From an uncultured Hungatella sp. (GTDB lineage: Bacteria > Bacillota > Clostridia > Lachnospirales > Lachnospiraceae), in contig CAJTOT010000025.1 of the NCBI GenBank assembly GCA_910577935.1, positions 1 through 54,705 on the forward strand: a stretch of DNA of 54,705 bases. The letters run 5' to 3'. The notes beneath the pieces were generated by a model. The model was not told the origin of the DNA and made no database searches. It was given only the letters and a program-made list of their open reading frames with translations. Below, in pieces: positions 1 to 8,443 of this stretch. Numbering within the stretch: position 1 is the first letter of the stretch; every line of letters begins with the position of its first letter. Both the position numbers and the translations under genes were made by a program.

Positions 1-53
1 CAGGTTATCATATGGTCAGCGCAGCCAGTGCGCAGACCTACCTGAACAGTAAC
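1..53 (+). repeat. Right part of a MITE-like element (copy C, cut by the window edge)
   Basis: These 53 bases match the right end of the two full 134-bp copies at 2753-2886 and 37427-37560, with one difference from the 37427 copy. They end in the terminal repeat TGAACAGTAAC at 43-53 and include the internal inverted repeat GCGCA/TGCGC. The left end lies outside the window. A second, different element begins eight bases later. Confidence 0.8.
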
Positions 54-60
54 ATGGAAA

Positions 61-203
61 GCTACTGTTCACACCATGACTAATCACTCCGCTGATTAGT
101 CATGAGCCAGTAGGGTTATGGAGCCAAAGCATATGCCTCATCGCCGAAGGCGATTTAAAATGGACATATGCGGTTGCGTTCACAGGTACCTGTGAACAGT
201 AAC
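61..203 (+). repeat. MITE-like element, variant type (copy D), upstream of gpr
   Basis: A 143-bp element with terminal inverted repeats: GCTACTGTTCACA at 61-73 and TGTGAACAGTAAC at 191-203 (12 of 13 pair). It shares its ends with the 134-bp copies but not its middle. Inside are a perfect 12-bp stem (75-86 with 93-104) and a second hairpin ATCGCC-gaa-GGCGAT at 140-154. The 8-bp flanks 53-60 and 204-211 match at 7 of 8 bases (ATGGAAA in both), which suggests a target duplication of 8 bp. No coding capacity is seen, so it would need a transposase in trans. It lies 63 bp before the gpr start and may separate gpr from its original promoter. Confidence 0.75.
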
Positions 204-266
204 TATGGAAAGGCAGCTGCAGACAGTCACTGTCAAGACACGGCAAAATCGAGTAGGAGGAAAATT

Positions 267-1247
267 ATGTTTGAGATTCGGACAGATCTGGCGGTGGAGG
301 AGAAGGAGAGCTTTCCGGGGGACGGCGGTGAGGTGACAGGCGTTTCTCTGAGGGAGTGGCGGAAGCCCTTCAGCAAAATCAAGCTGACAGAGGTGGCGAT
401 TCTGGACGAACAGGGGGCCCGGGCCATGGGAAAGCCCAAGGGGGTCTATATTACCATGGAGGCCGGGGCGCTGGCGAAAGGTGACGAGGACTACCACAGG
501 GAGGTTTCCGAGGAGCTGGCGGCACAGCTGAAGCGCATGGCGAAGGAGTTAAAGAGGCAGAAAAAGATACCGGACCGAAAGGATATCTGCGTGCTGGCGG
601 TGGGACTGGGAAATCCTTCGGTGACGCCAGACTCTCTAGGGCCGAAGGTGCTGGGGAATCTCCGGGTCAACAGGAGTATGGACGAGAGGGACGGGGTGGT
701 CTTAAGCGGAATCGTGCCCGGGGTTATGGCCCAGACAGGGATGGAGACGGCGGAAATATTAAAAGGCATTATTCATGAGACGGAGCCGGACCTTCTCATC
801 GCCGTGGACGCCCTGGCAGCCAGGAGCATACGGAGGCTGGGAACTACCATACAGCTGACGGACACCGGCATCCACCCAGGCTCCGGCGTGGGCAACCACC
901 GTCACGGCCTCACCATGGAAAATTTGGGAGTCCCGGTGCTGGCCATCGGCGTCCCCACGGTGGTGGGGGCGGCAGCCATCGTGTATGATACCATCTCGGC
1001 ATTGAGCAAAACCCTGGCCAGCTATGTTCAGACTCATGAGATGGGGGATTTTCTGGAACAGTTAGATCCTGACGAACAGTACCAGCTCATCAACGAGCTT
1101 TTGGAGCCGGAGTTTGGAAGCCTCTACGTGACGCCGCCGGATATTGACCAAACAGTAAAACGGCTTGGATATACCATCTCCGAAGGAATTCATCTGGCCT
1201 TTATGGCCAGGGGAGTCCGGGGGGAGGCAGCCAGCCAGGGGAGGTGA
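267..1247 (+). CDS. gpr: Germination protease Gpr
   Basis: Spore endopeptidase that starts degradation of small acid-soluble spore proteins during germination; it is made as a zymogen in the forespore and self-processes near its N-terminus. The 326-residue protein opens with FEIRTDLAVEE, the usual Gpr N-terminal region around the propeptide cleavage site. The family blocks are all present: VGLGNPSVTPDSLGPK and AVDALAARSI, carrying the two conserved aspartates, then GIHPGSGVGN and GVPTVVGAA. An in-frame ATG exists at 168, inside the repeat element, but ATG 267 has a strong AGGAGG eight bases upstream and gives the family N-terminus, so I use 267. spoIIP follows after 93 bp. I cannot identify a sigma-G promoter; the inserted repeat occupies that region. 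Confidence 0.96.
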   Translation: MFEIRTDLAVEEKESFPGDGGEVTGVSLREWRKPFSKIKLTEVAILDEQGARAMGKPKGVYITMEAGALAKGDEDYHREVSEELAAQLKRMAKELKRQKKIPDRKDICVLAVGLGNPSVTPDSLGPKVLGNLRVNRSMDERDGVVLSGIVPGVMAQTGMETAEILKGIIHETEPDLLIAVDALAARSIRRLGTTIQLTDTGIHPGSGVGNHRHGLTMENLGVPVLAIGVPTVVGAAAIVYDTISALSKTLASYVQTHEMGDFLEQLDPDEQYQLINELLEPEFGSLYVTPPDIDQTVKRLGYTISEGIHLAFMARGVRGEAASQGR

Positions 1248-1340
1248 GCCCTCCTTTGGAAGAAATGGACACAAAAAAAGGAAAGAAGCAAGACATTTTT
1301 CATATGATAGATAAAAAGGGTTCTCCAGAGGAACAGAATC

Positions 1341-2741
1341 ATGAGGCGGTTTCGTTATAATGTGAACCAGGTACTGAAGATAATCATGGCAGCAGCCGGG
1401 GGAGTCCTGATTCTGGCGCTGGCAGGAACCGGTGAACGGAAGCTGGATGGGGAGCAGAAAGAGGCGGTCAGAGAGTACGCTAAAGAGATGCTGGAGTCGG
1501 GGCTGGGGGCGGTTATCCGTCAAAGCTATCCCCGGGCGGCATGGGAAGAATACAAAAGCAGTTATGGAGAGAACGGGAGAGGACAGGAGGAAGGATGGTC
1601 CAGGGCGTTGGCGGTGTGGCTGAAAAACAGGAATCCCCGGATCCGGTTCCTCACAGAATGCCGGGAGGCAGACACCGGGCAGGCAGATCCGGACCCCTCA
1701 TTTGCCGGGTATCTGGCGAGCCAGAGGGTGGTGGCAGAGTCAGGCTATATCCTGTTTGGGGGTGATGAGGAGACAGGCGCGGACAAGGCAGACATGGCCG
1801 GTGTTCAGCCGGTGGGACAAGAGGCCGGAGGTGTTCTGCCTGATGACACCCAGACAGATGGGGACAAGGGGGACGAAGGAACAGATCAGGTTCAGATGGC
1901 AGCAGCCGCGAATCTGACCTCCGGGACGGCAGCGCACCACACCGTAAGCCGTCTTCCTCTGACCGGAACCAGCTATGTGCTTGAACAGCTGGCAGATTAT
2001 GATTTTCTTATGAAACACTTTTACAGCGTCCACTCGTCCACCACAGCAGGAAGAGACGAAATGAACGCGGCCAGGCTTCTGGGGGAGGATCTGTCCATAG
2101 AGAAAGACCCTGAAAACCCTCAGATTCTCATATACCACACCCACTCCCAGGAGACTTTTGCCGACTACGGGCCGGACAATCCGCAGGCTACCGTGGTGGG
2201 AATCGGGAATTACCTTACAGAACTTCTTGAGGCGAAGGGATACAATGTGATCCACGACACGCGGACATTTGACATTATGGACGGAGAGCTGAACCGGAGC
2301 AAGGCTTATAATTATGCCCTGGACGGGATTACCGCCGTTCTTCAGGAAAATCCGTCTATCCAGGTGGTTCTGGATGTCCACAGGGATGGCGTGAGAGAGG
2401 ATCTACATATGGTGTCAGAGGTAAACGGAAAATCCATGGCGCCCATTATGTTTTTTAACGGCATGAGCCAGACTCCGGAGGGGCCTATCGAATACCTTCC
2501 AAACGGGTACAAGGAGCAGAACCTGGCTTTCAGCCTTCAGATGCAGCTGGACGCGGCGGCGTATTTTCCCGGATATACCAGGAAAATATATCTGAAGGGG
2601 CTGCGGTATAATCTGCATCTGCGGCCGCGGTCGGCCCTCATTGAGGTGGGGGCGCAGACCAACACTTACGAGGAGGCGAGAAATGCCATGGAGCCTCTGG
2701 CCGAACTTCTGGATATGGTCTTAAGCCCTGATATGGGATAA
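1341..2741 (+). CDS. spoIIP: Stage II sporulation protein P (SpoIIP)
   Basis: Membrane-anchored peptidoglycan amidase/endopeptidase that, with SpoIID and SpoIIM, thins septal peptidoglycan during engulfment. The 466-residue protein has one N-terminal membrane segment (about residues 13-30), a long low-complexity Asp/Gly/Gln linker to about residue 200, and a C-terminal catalytic domain. That domain contains YHTHSQETFADYG (about residue 264) and VLDVHRDG, with His and Glu residues expected to bind zinc, and ends with ALIEVGAQTNTYEEA, typical of the family. The start ATG 1341 follows GAGG at moderate distance. The gpr-spoIIP-lepA-hemW order is the same as in Bacillus. Confidence 0.95.
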   Translation: MRRFRYNVNQVLKIIMAAAGGVLILALAGTGERKLDGEQKEAVREYAKEMLESGLGAVIRQSYPRAAWEEYKSSYGENGRGQEEGWSRALAVWLKNRNPRIRFLTECREADTGQADPDPSFAGYLASQRVVAESGYILFGGDEETGADKADMAGVQPVGQEAGGVLPDDTQTDGDKGDEGTDQVQMAAAANLTSGTAAHHTVSRLPLTGTSYVLEQLADYDFLMKHFYSVHSSTTAGRDEMNAARLLGEDLSIEKDPENPQILIYHTHSQETFADYGPDNPQATVVGIGNYLTELLEAKGYNVIHDTRTFDIMDGELNRSKAYNYALDGITAVLQENPSIQVVLDVHRDGVREDLHMVSEVNGKSMAPIMFFNGMSQTPEGPIEYLPNGYKEQNLAFSLQMQLDAAAYFPGYTRKIYLKGLRYNLHLRPRSALIEVGAQTNTYEEARNAMEPLAELLDMVLSPDMG

Positions 2742-2752
2742 GGGGCGTCGTC

Positions 2753-2886
2753 GTTACTGTTCACATGCGTTCACAGCAACCAGCAAAAATCCATGAAAAT
2801 CGCCTGCGGCGATGGGATTTTTGTCTGTCCGCCCAGGTTATCATACGGTCAGCGCAGCCAGTGCGCAGACCTAACTGAACAGTAAC
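2753..2886 (+). repeat. MITE-like element (copy A, full length)
   Basis: A 134-bp intergenic element bounded by GTTACTGTTCA (2753-2763) and TGAACAGTAAC (2876-2886), a perfect 11-bp inverted repeat. Inside are a stem ATCGCC-tgc-GGCGAT with flanking AAATCC/GGGATTT pairing, and GCGCA/TGCGC. It is the same length as the copy at 37427-37560 and differs from it at six positions by my alignment (about 95% identity). No clear flanking duplication is visible, so it may be older. It fills the space between spoIIP and the lepA promoter. Confidence 0.85.
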
Positions 2887-2925
2887 GCGGCATCAGCCCG
2901 GATATCCCGGCCGTCTACAAACAGG

Positions 2926-2954
2926 TTGCAACAGAAGAAAAAAGGTGGTATCAT
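2926..2954 (+). promoter_or_regulatory. Probable sigma-A promoter of lepA
   Basis: TTGCAA (2926-2931), 17-bp spacer, TATCAT (2949-2954), about 50 bp before the lepA start and just downstream of repeat copy A. Assigned from consensus and spacing only. Confidence 0.45.
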
Positions 2955-3005
2955 CTTCTTGTCCGAGCGGTTATCATTTTAATATAGAAAGGATACAGAA
3001 AACTC

Positions 3006-4820
3006 ATGCCATCTGTTGATCAGAACAAGATCCGGAATTTTTGCATTATAGCCCATATAGACCATGGTAAATCTACTCTTGCGGACCGAATTATAGAGAT
3101 GACAGGTCTTTTGACCAGCAGGGAGATGCAGTCCCAGGTGCTGGACAACATGGACCTGGAGAGGGAGAGAGGTATCACCATAAAGGCCCAGACCGTGCGT
3201 ATCGTCTACAAGGCCAGGGACGGAGAAGAATACATCTTCAATCTCATCGACACCCCGGGCCATGTGGATTTTAATTATGAAGTGTCAAGAAGCCTGGCGG
3301 CCTGCGACGGCGCCATCCTGGTGGTGGACGCGGCCCAGGGAATCGAGGCTCAGACCCTTGCCAATGTGTACCTGGCGCTGGACCATGACTTAGACGTGTT
3401 TCCCGTCATCAACAAGATCGACCTTCCCAGCGCCGAGCCGGACAGAGTCGCGGCGGAGATCGAAGATGTCATCGGCCTGGAGGCCCAGGATGCGCCCAGA
3501 ATCTCCGCCAAGACAGGGATCAACATAGAGGAGGTGCTGGAGGCCATCGTAGAGAAGATTCCCGCGCCCAAGGGAGATCCCGCCGCCCCTCTCAGGGCCC
3601 TGATCTTTGACTCTCTCTATGACTCCTACAAAGGCGTCATCATTTTCTGCCGGGTCAAGGAGGGAACCGTGAAAAAGGGCACGGTCATCCAGATGATGGC
3701 TACGGGAGCCCAGGAGGAAGTGGTGGAGGTGGGGTATTTCGGAGCCGGCCAGTTTATCCCATGCGAAGAGCTGAGTGCCGGGATGGTAGGGTACATCACC
3801 GCCAGCATCAAGAATGTGAAGGACACGGCGGTGGGAGACACCATCACCGACAAGAATAACCCATGCAGTGAACCTCTCCCGGGATATAAAAAGGTTACAT
3901 CTATGGTGTACTGCGGTTTGTACCCGGCGGACGGCGCCAAGTACAATGATTTGCGAGACGCCTTGGAGAAGCTTCAGCTCAACGACGCGTCCCTGTTCTT
4001 TGAGCCGGAGACCTCCATCGCCCTGGGATTCGGGTTCCGCTGCGGTTTTCTGGGGCTTCTGCACCTGGAGATCATCGAGGAGCGCCTGGAGCGGGAGTAC
4101 AACCTGGACCTGGTGACCACGGCTCCGGGAGTCGTGTACCGTGTCCACAAGAAGAACGGGGATATGATTGAGCTGACCAACCCCTCCAACCTCCCGGACC
4201 CGTCGGAGATCGAGTACATGGAGGAGCCTATTGTGAGCGCTGAGATCATGGTGACCACGGAGTTTGTGGGGGCTATCATGACTCTCTGCCAGGAGCGCCG
4301 GGGCGTGTATCTGGGGATGGAGTACATTGAGACCACCCGGGCGCTGTTAAAGTACGAGCTTCCTCTCAACGAGATTATCTATGACTTTTTTGACGCCTTA
4401 AAGTCCCGGTCCAGAGGTTACGCCTCCTTCGACTATGAATTGAAGGGATATGAGCAGTCGGAGCTGGTGAAGCTGGATATCTTGATTAATAAGGAAGAGA
4501 TTGACGCTCTGTCGTTTATCGTCCATGCCTCCTCCGCGTACGAGAGGGGCAGAAAGATGTGCGAAAAGCTGAAGGACGAGATTCCCAGACATCTGTTTGA
4601 GATTCCTATCCAGGCGGCTGTAGGCGGCAAGATCATTGCCAGGGAGACGGTGAAGGCCATGCGCAAGGACGTTCTGGCAAAATGCTACGGCGGCGATATA
4701 ACGAGAAAGAAAAAACTTTTGGAGAAGCAGAAAGAGGGGAAGAAGCGGATGCGCCAGGTTGGCAGCGTGGAGATTCCCCAGAAGGCATTCATGAGCGTAC
4801 TGAAGTTAGACGAGGGATAG
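3006..4820 (+). CDS. lepA: Elongation factor 4 (LepA)
   Basis: Ribosome-associated translational GTPase that acts on stalled or mistranslocated ribosomes and in ribosome assembly. The 604-residue length is normal for LepA. G motifs are intact: AHIDHGKST (G1) near residue 17, then RGITIK (G2), DTPGHVDF (G3) and NKIDLP (G4). The LepA C-terminal domain is present and ends near GKKRMRQVGSVEIPQ. hemW begins four bases after the stop, so the two are co-transcribed. Confidence 0.98.
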   Translation: MPSVDQNKIRNFCIIAHIDHGKSTLADRIIEMTGLLTSREMQSQVLDNMDLERERGITIKAQTVRIVYKARDGEEYIFNLIDTPGHVDFNYEVSRSLAACDGAILVVDAAQGIEAQTLANVYLALDHDLDVFPVINKIDLPSAEPDRVAAEIEDVIGLEAQDAPRISAKTGINIEEVLEAIVEKIPAPKGDPAAPLRALIFDSLYDSYKGVIIFCRVKEGTVKKGTVIQMMATGAQEEVVEVGYFGAGQFIPCEELSAGMVGYITASIKNVKDTAVGDTITDKNNPCSEPLPGYKKVTSMVYCGLYPADGAKYNDLRDALEKLQLNDASLFFEPETSIALGFGFRCGFLGLLHLEIIEERLEREYNLDLVTTAPGVVYRVHKKNGDMIELTNPSNLPDPSEIEYMEEPIVSAEIMVTTEFVGAIMTLCQERRGVYLGMEYIETTRALLKYELPLNEIIYDFFDALKSRSRGYASFDYELKGYEQSELVKLDILINKEEIDALSFIVHASSAYERGRKMCEKLKDEIPRHLFEIPIQAAVGGKIIARETVKAMRKDVLAKCYGGDITRKKKLLEKQKEGKKRMRQVGSVEIPQKAFMSVLKLDEG

Positions 4821-4823
4821 AAT

Positions 4824-5987
4824 TTGAGAAGAAAGCTTGAGTTGTATCTCCACATTCCGTTCTGCGCGAAGAAATGCGGCTACTGTGATTTTCTGTCAGG
4901 TCCGGCCGCGGTCAGCGTGCAGCAGCAGTATGTGGAGCAGTTGATAAAGGAGATAGCCTGTCAGAGTGCCCATTTTCCAGGATGCGAGGTTGTGAGCGTG
5001 TACCTGGGAGGCGGCACTCCTTCTCTCCTGGGGGCAAAGGATATTCTGGGTATTATGAACCAGGTGAGAGCCGTTTTTGACTGGTCGGAGGATGCGGAAG
5101 TGACCATAGAGGCCAATCCGGGAACCGTCACTATGGAGAAGCTGGCAGCTTACCGGGAGGGGGGAATCAACCGGATCAGCATAGGGCTCCAGTCTGCGGA
5201 CGACAGGGAACTGAGGGAGCTGGGAAGGATACATACTTATGATGAATTTTTAAAGACTTATCAGAGAGTGAGGCAGGCGGGATTCTGCAATGTGAACGTG
5301 GATCTCATGTCTGCTCTCCCCGGACAGACCCTGGAGTCCTGGAAGTCCACCTTAAAGAAGGTGGCAAGGCTGAAGCCGGAACATATCTCTGCCTACAGTC
5401 TGGCGGTGGAGGAGGGGACTGAGTTTTATAAGCGGTATCACAGGCGCCCGGAATTGCTCCCGGATGAGGACGAGGAGCGGGAGATGTACTATTCTACAAA
5501 GCAGATCCTTCACGACCAGGGGTATCATCGCTATGAAATCTCCAACTACGCCAAGCCGGGAAAAGAGTGCCGCCACAATCTGGGCTACTGGACCGGCGTG
5601 GAGTATTTAGGGCTGGGGCTGGGAGCTTCCTCCTACATTCAGGGAGTGCGTTTTCACAATGAGCGGGACCTGGGCGCCTACTGCAGAATCAAGATGGACA
5701 GGGAGGGTGCCGAAGACCGGCTTCACCAGGATGTCATCCGCCTGACCGACAGGGAAAAGATGGAAGAATTTATGTTTTTGGGGCTGAGAACCATGAAAGG
5801 AGTGTCCGGCAGCGAATTTTTGAAAAGGTTCGGCGTGAATATGTGGAACGTGTATGGGGAAGTGCTGGATAAGCTTGTAAAAAACCATCTGATTGTGGCA
5901 GACAGTCCGTATATCAGACTCAGCGAATTCGGAATTGATATCAGCAATTATGTTCTCAGCGAGTTTCTGTTCTCGTCTGATACATGA
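4824..5987 (+). CDS. hemW: Radical SAM protein HemW (heme chaperone, HemN-like)
   Basis: A 387-residue radical SAM protein, often annotated as oxygen-independent coproporphyrinogen III oxidase. Family studies indicate that the HemW branch handles heme rather than oxidising coproporphyrinogen. The cluster motif CAKKCGYCDF is near residue 15, followed by VYLGGGTPSLL and the C-terminal HemN domain. The start is TTG at 4824, three bases after the lepA stop, with a GAGGGA ribosome site inside the lepA end; there is no upstream in-frame alternative. The gene ends in a bidirectional terminator. Confidence 0.93.
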   Translation: MRRKLELYLHIPFCAKKCGYCDFLSGPAAVSVQQQYVEQLIKEIACQSAHFPGCEVVSVYLGGGTPSLLGAKDILGIMNQVRAVFDWSEDAEVTIEANPGTVTMEKLAAYREGGINRISIGLQSADDRELRELGRIHTYDEFLKTYQRVRQAGFCNVNVDLMSALPGQTLESWKSTLKKVARLKPEHISAYSLAVEEGTEFYKRYHRRPELLPDEDEEREMYYSTKQILHDQGYHRYEISNYAKPGKECRHNLGYWTGVEYLGLGLGASSYIQGVRFHNERDLGAYCRIKMDREGAEDRLHQDVIRLTDREKMEEFMFLGLRTMKGVSGSEFLKRFGVNMWNVYGEVLDKLVKNHLIVADSPYIRLSEFGIDISNYVLSEFLFSSDT

Positions 5988-6016
5988 AAAAGCCGCCTTC
6001 CGGCGGCTTTTTCATG
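5983..6016. terminator. Bidirectional rho-independent terminator
   Basis: A perfect 15-bp stem with loop TTCC: left arm 5983-5997, right arm 6002-6016, with a T-run on each strand side (AAAAA/TTTTT flanking a GCCGCC/GGCGGC core). It overlaps the hemW stop codon and serves both hemW and the convergent 3D-domain gene. Confidence 0.92.
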
Positions 6017-6046
6017 TTCTGGGCTTTGGCCCGGCACAGCAGGCGG

Positions 6047-7066
6047 CTATGAAGCCTCTTCTTCCGGCACGGAGAAGACTTCCACCTTTATGACGCCGTG
6101 GTCCTCAGCCTCTTCATGGGTGGCATAGTAGATGTCCAGTTTGTTTCCTATCACGTTGGAGCCGATGTCCTCGACCGTGTAGATGATGTCGTTGATCATC
6201 AGCCTGGTGCCTATGGGGAAGACTGATATATCAGCGGAGATAGTATGGTTTGCCTGTGGAACGGTTCCGCTGTAGGTCAGGCTGGAACCGGAGGGGCAGC
6301 ACTTCTCGCAGCTGCAGTATCCGGTGGTGGCAAATATTCCCAGGGAGACGTACTTGGGCTCTTCTTTAGGCGGCTCCGGCTGGGGGACTCCCGGTCCGCT
6401 CTCCCAGGGAGCCTGGTACTTTTTGGAAGACCGGGAATCGTCTGCGGCGTCCTGCCCGTCTTTTTTGGCGGAGGCCGTGCCGGCTGTGTCCTGGCCGGCC
6501 TCCGGAGAGGCAGCCGTGTCCTCCTCATCCTTCCCGGCGGGGGAAGCGCTTCCGGCGTCCGGCCCGGCGGGGGACTCTGTGTCCTGCTTGTCGGAGGCAG
6601 GGGAAGTTTGGGGGGCTGTCCGGCCCTCCTCCGCCTGTGTCCCGTTCTTCACGACGCAGGCGCGGGTCTCCTTATTATAAGTGAGTTCTCCCAGAAACAC
6701 ACTCTCGTCTTCCGCGGTGTAAGCGGTGACGCGGAATTCTGTCTGCTGGAACTGGTTCCAGTCCACAGAGTACAGAAATCCGTGGTATCCGTCGCCGATG
6801 CTCTCCTGAAGCTTGTCCTGATAGTCGTCGGCTTTTATAGTGGCGGTTTTTAATGTCTGACTGCTTCCCGCGGGATATATGGAAATCTCCACAGGAATAA
6901 TGTGGTTGTAGTTATCACTGTCCCAGACCCATCCATAGACGGAGGACTCGTCAGCGCCTTCCAGAGTTCCGGCAGGCACGGCGGCCATGGAGGAAACGGA
7001 AAGGGAGAGACAGCCCGCAAGTCCTGCAAAGGCAGCAGATAACTTCCATAGTACTGAGTTTTTCAT
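6047..7066 (-). CDS. Secreted 3D-domain protein
   Basis: A 339-residue exported protein. Residues 1-28 are a signal peptide (basic start, hydrophobic stretch, AMA-like end near SSMAA). Residues 35-150 form a beta-rich domain of unknown identity (YGWVWDSDNYNH). A Pro/Ala/Glu/Asp-rich linker spans about 150-235. The C-terminal domain carries the three conserved aspartates of the 3D family in DISVFPIGTRL, VEDIGSNV and LDIYYATHEEA; this double-psi beta-barrel fold is related to lytic transglycosylase MltA and to Rpf/YuiC proteins. GYCSCEKCCP adds a Cys cluster seen in clostridial members. It probably acts in cell-wall turnover. Transcribed alone on the minus strand. Confidence 0.85.
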   Translation of the reverse strand: MKNSVLWKLSAAFAGLAGCLSLSVSSMAAVPAGTLEGADESSVYGWVWDSDNYNHIIPVEISIYPAGSSQTLKTATIKADDYQDKLQESIGDGYHGFLYSVDWNQFQQTEFRVTAYTAEDESVFLGELTYNKETRACVVKNGTQAEEGRTAPQTSPASDKQDTESPAGPDAGSASPAGKDEEDTAASPEAGQDTAGTASAKKDGQDAADDSRSSKKYQAPWESGPGVPQPEPPKEEPKYVSLGIFATTGYCSCEKCCPSGSSLTYSGTVPQANHTISADISVFPIGTRLMINDIIYTVEDIGSNVIGNKLDIYYATHEEAEDHGVIKVEVFSVPEEEAS

Positions 7067-7100
7067 GATTTTCTCCTTAGTTTTACCTGATATCTTTGTA

Positions 7101-7129
7101 GTTATAAAATGTTACCGGGTCAGTTACAA
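7101..7129 (-). promoter_or_regulatory. Promoter of the 3D-domain gene
   Basis: Read on the minus strand: TTGTAA (7129-7124), 17-bp spacer, TATAAC (7106-7101), about 35 bp before the ATG at 7066. Confidence 0.6.
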
Positions 7130-7303
7130 TTATATTACAAAAATGTTAAAAGTCAAGAAAATCATGGAAAAGTGGGAGAAATTTGACAAAATCGTAAGAA
7201 TTTCGGGGGTAAAATGGGGAATAACCTTCAAAAATAGGTTATTTTTGGGGATTAGGATAATAAACCTGCATGGAAGACTTTGGGGGAAATTAAAAAAAGG
7301 GTA

Positions 7304-7332
7304 TTGACAAAAACTATTCAAAGGGCTATATT
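7304..7332 (+). promoter_or_regulatory. Sigma-A promoter of the hrcA-dnaJ heat-shock operon
   Basis: TTGACA (7304-7309), 17-bp spacer, TATATT (7327-7332). The start of transcription would fall next to the CIRCE operator at 7346, the expected HrcA arrangement. Confidence 0.88.
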
Positions 7333-7345
7333 AGGAACATAGAAA

Positions 7346-7372
7346 TTAGCACTCAATCAAAAAGAGTGCTAA
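7346..7372. promoter_or_regulatory. CIRCE operator (HrcA binding site)
   Basis: Perfect inverted repeat TTAGCACTC (7346-7354), N9, GAGTGCTAA (7364-7372). This is the canonical CIRCE element and makes the operon an HrcA-repressed class I heat-shock operon. Confidence 0.98.
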
Positions 7373-7403
7373 CAAGCCCGAATTAACAGAAAGGACAGAG
7401 GAT

Positions 7404-8441
7404 ATGGAGCTGGATGAGCGCAAGGTCACGATTTTAAAAGCAATCATAAAGAACTATATGGAGACCGGCGAACCGGTAGGTTCCAGAACCATTTCCAAAT
7501 ATGTGAATTCCAAGTGGAGTTCGGCTACCATACGCAATGAGATGTCCGATCTGGAGGAGATGGGTTACATCGTCCAGCCTCATACTTCCGCCGGGAGGAT
7601 TCCCTCAGACAAGGGATACCGCTTTTATGTGAACCAGATTCTTCAGGAGAAGGACAACGAGGTGACGGAGATCAAGGAGTTGATGGTCCAGCGTGTAGGC
7701 CGCCTGGAGCTGGTGCTCAAGGCCCTGGCCAAGAGCCTGGCCAGCAACACCAACTATGCCGCCATGATCAGCGGCCCTCAGTACCACCGGAATAAGTTAA
7801 AGTTTATTCAGCTGTCCAAGGTGGAGGCGGGAGGGCTTCTCATCGTGACGGTGGTGGAAGGGAACATTATCAAGAACACCATGGTGGCCATGGAGGAGGA
7901 GATAAGCGACGAGGAGCTTCTGAATCTGAACATTCTGCTGAATACCAATTTAAACGGCCTCACCATCGAGGAGATCAACCTGGGAGTCATCAGCAGGCTG
8001 AAGGAGCAGGCGGGAACCCACAGGCAGGTGGTGGACCTGGCGCTCAATGAGGTGGCGGCGGCCATCAAGGCGGATGAGGATGATTTCCAGATCTACACCA
8101 GCGGGGCTACCAACATTTTCAAGTATCCGGAGTTGAGCGACAGCCAGAAGGCCAGGGAGCTTCTCAGTACCCTGGAACACACGGAGACTCTCCAGGAGCT
8201 GGTCAACGAGGCAGGCGGAGGGGAGAGCGAGACGGGGATTCAGGTCTATATCGGAGACGAGTCGCCGGTTCAGGCCATGAAGGACTGCAGCGTGGTGACG
8301 GCTTCCTATGAACTGGGGGAAGGCCTGAAAGGCACCATCGGCATTATAGGGCCCAAGCGCATGGATTACGAGAAGGTGCTGAAGACATTGAGAACATTGA
8401 TGACACAGCTGGATGCGACTTTCAAAAAAGAAGAAAGGTAG
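7404..8441 (+). CDS. hrcA: Heat-inducible transcription repressor HrcA
   Basis: Represses its own operon by binding CIRCE and is kept active by GroEL. The 345-residue protein has the N-terminal winged helix (LDERKVTILKAIIKNYM, then VGSRTISKYV and RNEMSDLEEMGYI), the central GAF-like and insert domains, and the C-terminal GTIGIIGPKRMDYEKV motif. Start ATG 7404 has GGACAGAGG upstream. grpE starts three bases after the stop. Confidence 0.98.
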   Translation: MELDERKVTILKAIIKNYMETGEPVGSRTISKYVNSKWSSATIRNEMSDLEEMGYIVQPHTSAGRIPSDKGYRFYVNQILQEKDNEVTEIKELMVQRVGRLELVLKALAKSLASNTNYAAMISGPQYHRNKLKFIQLSKVEAGGLLIVTVVEGNIIKNTMVAMEEEISDEELLNLNILLNTNLNGLTIEEINLGVISRLKEQAGTHRQVVDLALNEVAAAIKADEDDFQIYTSGATNIFKYPELSDSQKARELLSTLEHTETLQELVNEAGGGESETGIQVYIGDESPVQAMKDCSVVTASYELGEGLKGTIGIIGPKRMDYEKVLKTLRTLMTQLDATFKKEER

Positions 8442-8443
8442 AG

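Noticed and set aside
168..266. Longer N-terminus for Gpr starting at ATG 168
   Set aside because: That start is inside the inserted repeat element, and ATG 267 has a strong ribosome site and the normal Gpr beginning.
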